Source: Spirosoma fluviale
GTDB taxonomy: Bacteria > Bacteroidota > Bacteroidia > Cytophagales > Spirosomataceae
Length of the DNA: 64,000 bases
Direction of reading: 5' to 3'
Assembly: GCA_945883625.1 (NCBI GenBank)
Contig: CAMCXW010000004.1
Span: 1-64,000 of the forward strand
The notes under the pieces are model-generated. The model worked only from the letters and a program-made list of their open reading frames with translations. It was not told the DNA's origin and searched no databases. Positions 61,114 through 64,000 of the stretch are shown piece after piece. A program made the position numbers and the translations under genes. Each line of letters opens with the position of its first letter. Position 1 is the first letter of the stretch.

Positions 61114-61755
61114 TTACATGGATTCGGGCAAGTCGCGTAAATGATCCGTGTGATTTGCTTTTAAAAGGTTGAATTTGCCTTGTTTGTAGTCATATTGAAT
61201 GTGATACAAACATAAATTTTGATGGGCAAAATCGTCCATTTTGTGCAATGGTTTTTCAAATAAATGCGTAAGTAAAACACGCATGGCACGCCCATGCATT
61301 GCAATCAATATCGATTTTTCTTCTGGACGCGAAAGAATTAGGTCGACGACCGGTTTTTGTTTTTCTAAAACCTCAAGTGGACTTTCACCCTCCTCAGACT
61401 GCACATGTACATTCCCTTCACGCCATGTTTTAGTTAAATTTCGATAGTAAGTATCATCTGCTGTATTCGGGGTGCGACCCTCACGAACACCCCAAGAAAT
61501 TTCGTTTAAACCTGCATGCTGCTCCCATGGAAGTCCCTTTTCGATGAATTGTTGGACCGACTGATGTGTTCTCTTCAGCGCAGAGGTATAGATTTTATCT
61601 AATTCAAGGTGATGATAATGCGCATAAAATGCTTCTGCTTGTCTTTGACCCAATTCATTCAAATCGGCATCAATACCGCTGCCCTGAACTACCCCGGAAC
61701 GGTTGTATATCGTTTCGCCGTGGCGTATCAAGTAAATGTCTTTAATCGAATGCAT
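61114..61755 (-). CDS. Histidine phosphatase (phosphoglycerate mutase-like) family protein
   Basis: 213 aa. The RHG motif is YLIRHGETIYNRSG (residue about 13), EISWGVREGRTPN has the acid region, and the second His is in LIAMHGRAMRVLLTH (about 150). Broad-specificity phosphatase or alpha-ribazole phosphatase-like; the substrate is unknown. First gene of a tight group with the LytS/LytTR pair, a link that may be only positional. TAGTTTTG at 61808-61815 is its likely -7 box. Confidence 0.88.
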   Translation of the reverse strand: MHSIKDIYLIRHGETIYNRSGVVQGSGIDADLNELGQRQAEAFYAHYHHLELDKIYTSALKRTHQSVQQFIEKGLPWEQHAGLNEISWGVREGRTPNTADDTYYRNLTKTWREGNVHVQSEEGESPLEVLEKQKPVVDLILSRPEEKSILIAMHGRAMRVLLTHLFEKPLHKMDDFAHQNLCLYHIQYDYKQGKFNLLKANHTDHLRDLPESM

Positions 61756-61807
61756 AAAAAATTACGAAAGGGTCTTTATTCGGCAAATATTTCCGAATTT
61801 TACGCCA

Positions 61808-61815
61808 CAAAACTA
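61808..61815 (-). promoter_or_regulatory. -7 box of the phosphatase-LytS-LytTR group
   Basis: TAGTTTTG on the minus strand, about 52 bp upstream of ATG 61755. It lies just upstream of the menI start on the other strand. Confidence 0.4.
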
Positions 61816-61824
61816 CGAATATTT

Positions 61825-62247
61825 ATGTTTAATACGGCCATTTCTCTTGATACCATAAATGCATGGGCAGCGGGTAATATGATCGAGCATCTGGGAATTG
61901 AGTTCACTGAAATCCATGCAACCTTTATCAAAGCTAAAATGCCTGTTGACCATCGAACAAAACAGCCTTTCGGCTTACTACATGGCGGCGCATCCGTTGT
62001 ATTAGCAGAAACGATGGGGAGCATTGCTTCTAGTTTAGCTGTACCAGATGCGGAACATTACAAAGGGGTCGGGGTTGAAATTAATGCCAATCACTTGAAA
62101 TCGGCGCGCGGAGGTTTTGTCGTAGGAACCTGCATTCCGTTACGAATTGGAAAAACACTACATGTGTACGAAATAAAAATTCATGATGAGGACGAACAAT
62201 TAATCTGCGCGAGTCGTTTAACTGTAGCTATATTGAAAGTAGATTAA
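61825..62247 (+). CDS. menI: 1,4-dihydroxy-2-naphthoyl-CoA hydrolase, hotdog fold
   Basis: 140 aa from ATG 61825 (MFNTAISLDTINAWAAGNM). TKQPFGLLHGGASVVLAETMGS and GVEINANHLKSARGG match E. coli MenI (YdiI) almost block for block, including the catalytic Glu. It releases DHNA for menaquinone synthesis. The longer ORF from 61609 overlaps the divergent phosphatase gene and is rejected. Its TAA overlaps the menF ATG by one base. Confidence 0.88.
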   Translation: MFNTAISLDTINAWAAGNMIEHLGIEFTEIHATFIKAKMPVDHRTKQPFGLLHGGASVVLAETMGSIASSLAVPDAEHYKGVGVEINANHLKSARGGFVVGTCIPLRIGKTLHVYEIKIHDEDEQLICASRLTVAILKVD

Positions 62248-63359
62248 TGTCAAATTTGTGGAGTCAGTTGTGGGAGGATGCAGTTCAATCAGAACATGCC
62301 ATCGTTGTTTGGCGATTGCCTAATCAGCCTGAGAAGCACTTGATGGTGGACGCTACTGGGGGAGTGAAACATGCCTCTTTGGATTTAGCGGCCTTACCAA
62401 GTGGATTTATAGTAGCCCCCTTTGAAGGAGAACCCTATTTTTTATCGGCAAGTCACATACACTCATTGCCCGTTCTCCCATTCGATTTACCTTTAGTTAA
62501 GGACGTACCTGTGGTGGTAGACGAAGTTGAAAAGGCGTATTTTAAGGAGCAAGTTCGGCGTTCAATTGAAAAAATTCATCTTGGTGAGTTTCAGAAAGTA
62601 GTTTTATCGCGTACGGCAGAACAAATTTTTGATCCGTCTTTTGATGTTTTGGAGGCTTTTGATCGCTTATGTATGGCTTATTCATCTGCATTTATATGTG
62701 CCGTATATCTTCCTGCTTTTGGTAGTACGTGGATGTGCGCCACCCCTGAAATACTTGTTTCGCAGAATAAAGCGGGAGTTTTTAGTACGATTTCACTTGC
62801 AGGTACACATGCAGCTTCTCAGGTAGATGGCACGCAATTATCTGTTCAGGAAGTGCGCTGGTCACAAAAGGAGATCGAGGAACAAGCCTATGTAAGCCGC
62901 TATATTATTGATTGTTTTAAGCGGATTCGCCTGAGAGAGTATGTCGAAAATGGGCCTAAAACGGTATTGGCTGGCAATTTGATGCATTTAAAAACGGAAT
63001 ACTTGGTAGATACACAGAAGTATCATTATCCAGGTTTAATTTCTACTATGTTAGACCTTTTGCACCCGACTTCTGCCGTTTGTGGCACACCTAAAGAAGC
63101 AGCAAAATCTTGGATTCACTCGGTAGAAAAGCACCAGCGATCGCTATATAGTGGATATTTGGGCCCTGTTAATGTGGATCAAGAGATACAATTGTTTGTT
63201 AATCTACGTACTGTCCGCTTGGAACATGGTATTAAACAAATGAAGGCAACTTATTTTGCAGGTTGTGGAATTACGGAGGAATCTATTCCTGAAACAGAAT
63301 GGCAAGAGACAGAAATGAAATGCCAGACACTCCAGCGCGTACTTAGTGCTTCCCTTTAG
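62247..63359 (+). CDS. menF: Isochorismate synthase
   Basis: 370-aa chorismate-utilising enzyme. [51 protein letters not shown] and [10 protein letters not shown] follow the order of MenF/EntC active-site blocks. Location next to menI argues for menaquinone and against siderophore synthesis. Coupled to menI. Overlaps the convergent CBS-domain protein gene by 17 bp. No other men genes are in the window. Confidence 0.92.
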   Translation: MSNLWSQLWEDAVQSEHAIVVWRLPNQPEKHLMVDATGGVKHASLDLAALPSGFIVAPFEGEPYFLSASHIHSLPVLPFDLPLVKDVPVVVDEVEKAYFKEQVRRSIEKIHLGEFQKVVLSRTAEQIFDPSFDVLEAFDRLCMAYSSAFICAVYLPAFGSTWMCATPEILVSQNKAGVFSTISLAGTHAASQVDGTQLSVQEVRWSQKEIEEQAYVSRYIIDCFKRIRLREYVENGPKTVLAGNLMHLKTEYLVDTQKYHYPGLISTMLDLLHPTSAVCGTPKEAAKSWIHSVEKHQRSLYSGYLGPVNVDQEIQLFVNLRTVRLEHGIKQMKATYFAGCGITEESIPETEWQETEMKCQTLQRVLSASL

Positions 63360-64000
63360 TAGGTTCGTCTTTCGGTATTTTTCCTGTAATAATCATTTTA
63401 ATGGTATCAATTCGAGCGTCAGTTACCGAAATGATTTGGAATTGAAAAGGGCTTAATGTAATAATCTCATTCACGCCAGGAATATCTTCATAAATACTAA
63501 TAAGCATTCCTCCCAGCGTTTCATAGTCGCCATCGGGTAAATTCCAAGCATATTTTTCGTTTAAGTAATCGATTTCATGTCGGCCTGAAAGCAAATACGT
63601 GTGATCATCTAATTCCTTTTCAATCCAATCTTCGGAGTCATCATACTCATCTTGAATTTCACCAAAAATCTGCTCCATCACATCCTCCATGCTGACTAAT
63701 CCGGAGGTGCTTCCGAATTCATCAACGACCAATGCCAGTGATTTACGCTCTTTGGAGAACTTGATCATCAGGTCATTCGCTGGCATAGCTTCAGGAACGA
63801 TTGGAATGGGGGTTAAAATGGCCAACAGGTCTTTTGGCTTTTTGAATAATTCCAACGAATGGCAATAGCCGATTACCTCCTCAAGTGTTTCTTTGTAAAC
63901 CAAAACTTTAGAATGGCCACTTTCGATAAATACATGAGTTAAGCCTTCAATGCCTTCCTCTAATTCAATAGCCGTAATTTCTGTCCGAGGAATCATACAT
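63343..64000 (-). CDS. Hemolysin/CorC family CBS-domain protein (partial, N-terminus beyond the edge)
   Basis: About 219 codons from the right edge, the C-terminal part. [12 protein letters not shown] is the family's CBS-domain start, [34 protein letters not shown] the second CBS region, and the C-terminal CorC_HlyC domain follows (about the last 80 residues). The N-terminal CNNM (DUF21) membrane domain is presumably outside. Possibly a Mg2+/Co2+ efflux or transport-associated protein. GldE is related, but the sequence fits the general family better. Confidence 0.85.
   Translation of the reverse strand, partial: CMIPRTEITAIELEEGIEGLTHVFIESGHSKVLVYKETLEEVIGYCHSLELFKKPKDLLAILTPIPIVPEAMPANDLMIKFSKERKSLALVVDEFGSTSGLVSMEDVMEQIFGEIQDEYDDSEDWIEKELDDHTYLLSGRHEIDYLNEKYAWNLPDGDYETLGGMLISIYEDIPGVNEIITLSPFQFQIISVTDARIDTIKMIITGKIPKDEPTKGKH

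Overview
The window looks like chromosome from a member of the Bacteroidota, most likely an aerobic, freshwater-type Cytophagales bacterium. The evidence is an alternative complex III operon, a GldJ-type gliding/secretion lipoprotein, a TonB-dependent receptor under a TPP riboswitch, Bacteroidota-type promoters (TTTG, about 18-23 bp, TAnnTTTG) ahead of many genes, and short leaders without obvious Shine-Dalgarno sequences. The species is not identified. There is no rRNA operon, prophage, integrase, transposase or CRISPR array. Genes are densely packed, and no gene-free stretch exceeds about 300 bp apart from the span around the tRNA gene (5232-5645).

Layout. 1-5.2 kb (minus): actA-actB-actC of alternative complex III, running off the left edge. 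5.4-5.5 kb: tRNA-Cys. 5.6-14.9 kb: housekeeping and enzyme genes (metallophosphoesterase, NAD-binding protein, M20 amidohydrolase, HNH nuclease, DUF2520 protein, lipoprotein, prfA, PhoR-like kinase, purB, VOC protein). 14.9-21.5 kb (plus): a complete trpEGDCFBA operon preceded by a classical leader-peptide attenuator. 21.5-26.4 kb: rplS, two Tat-exported Gfo/Idh/MocA oxidoreductases, an ABC ATPase and an acyltransferase. 26.5-34.2 kb: fusA, comF-like gene, gldJ, mfd. 34.2-36.8 kb: TPP riboswitch and thiamin-type TonB receptor. 36.8-45 kb: glycosyltransferase, TerC, AraC regulator with a divergent phytanoyl-CoA dioxygenase, dienelactone hydrolase, and a large ThuA/PQQ-dehydrogenase/PKD/cytochrome c protein. 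45-49.3 kb (minus): glyA-tatC-ABC-F-VF530. 49.4-51.8 kb: DsbD-like reductase. 52-64 kb: peptidase, aldo/keto reductase, GHL10 hydrolase with a ferredoxin-type reductase, PhoB-like regulator, AI-2E permease, phosphatase plus LytS/LytTR pair, menI-menF, and a partial CBS-domain protein.

Functional links. MenI and MenF supply menaquinone, the expected donor for alternative complex III. TatC would export ActB and the two Gfo/Idh proteins, whose N-termini carry twin arginines. DsbD serves periplasmic thiol and cytochrome maturation, relevant to the multihaem ActA and the ThuA fusion. The PhoB-like regulator (57.5 kb) and PhoR-like kinase (12 kb) are unlinked but could be partners.

The most notable non-coding signals are: the trp attenuator with its Trp-Trp leader peptide; three intergenic arrays of 7-bp tandem units, two of which run into coding sequence; two copies of a 33-bp GC-rich palindrome of REP type; a 12-bp palindrome carrying a promoter-like box on each strand; and structured 5' leaders of rplS, fusA and the TPP-controlled receptor. 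Start codons were often moved inward from the longest ORF because a TAnnTTTG box overlaps or follows the upstream start.
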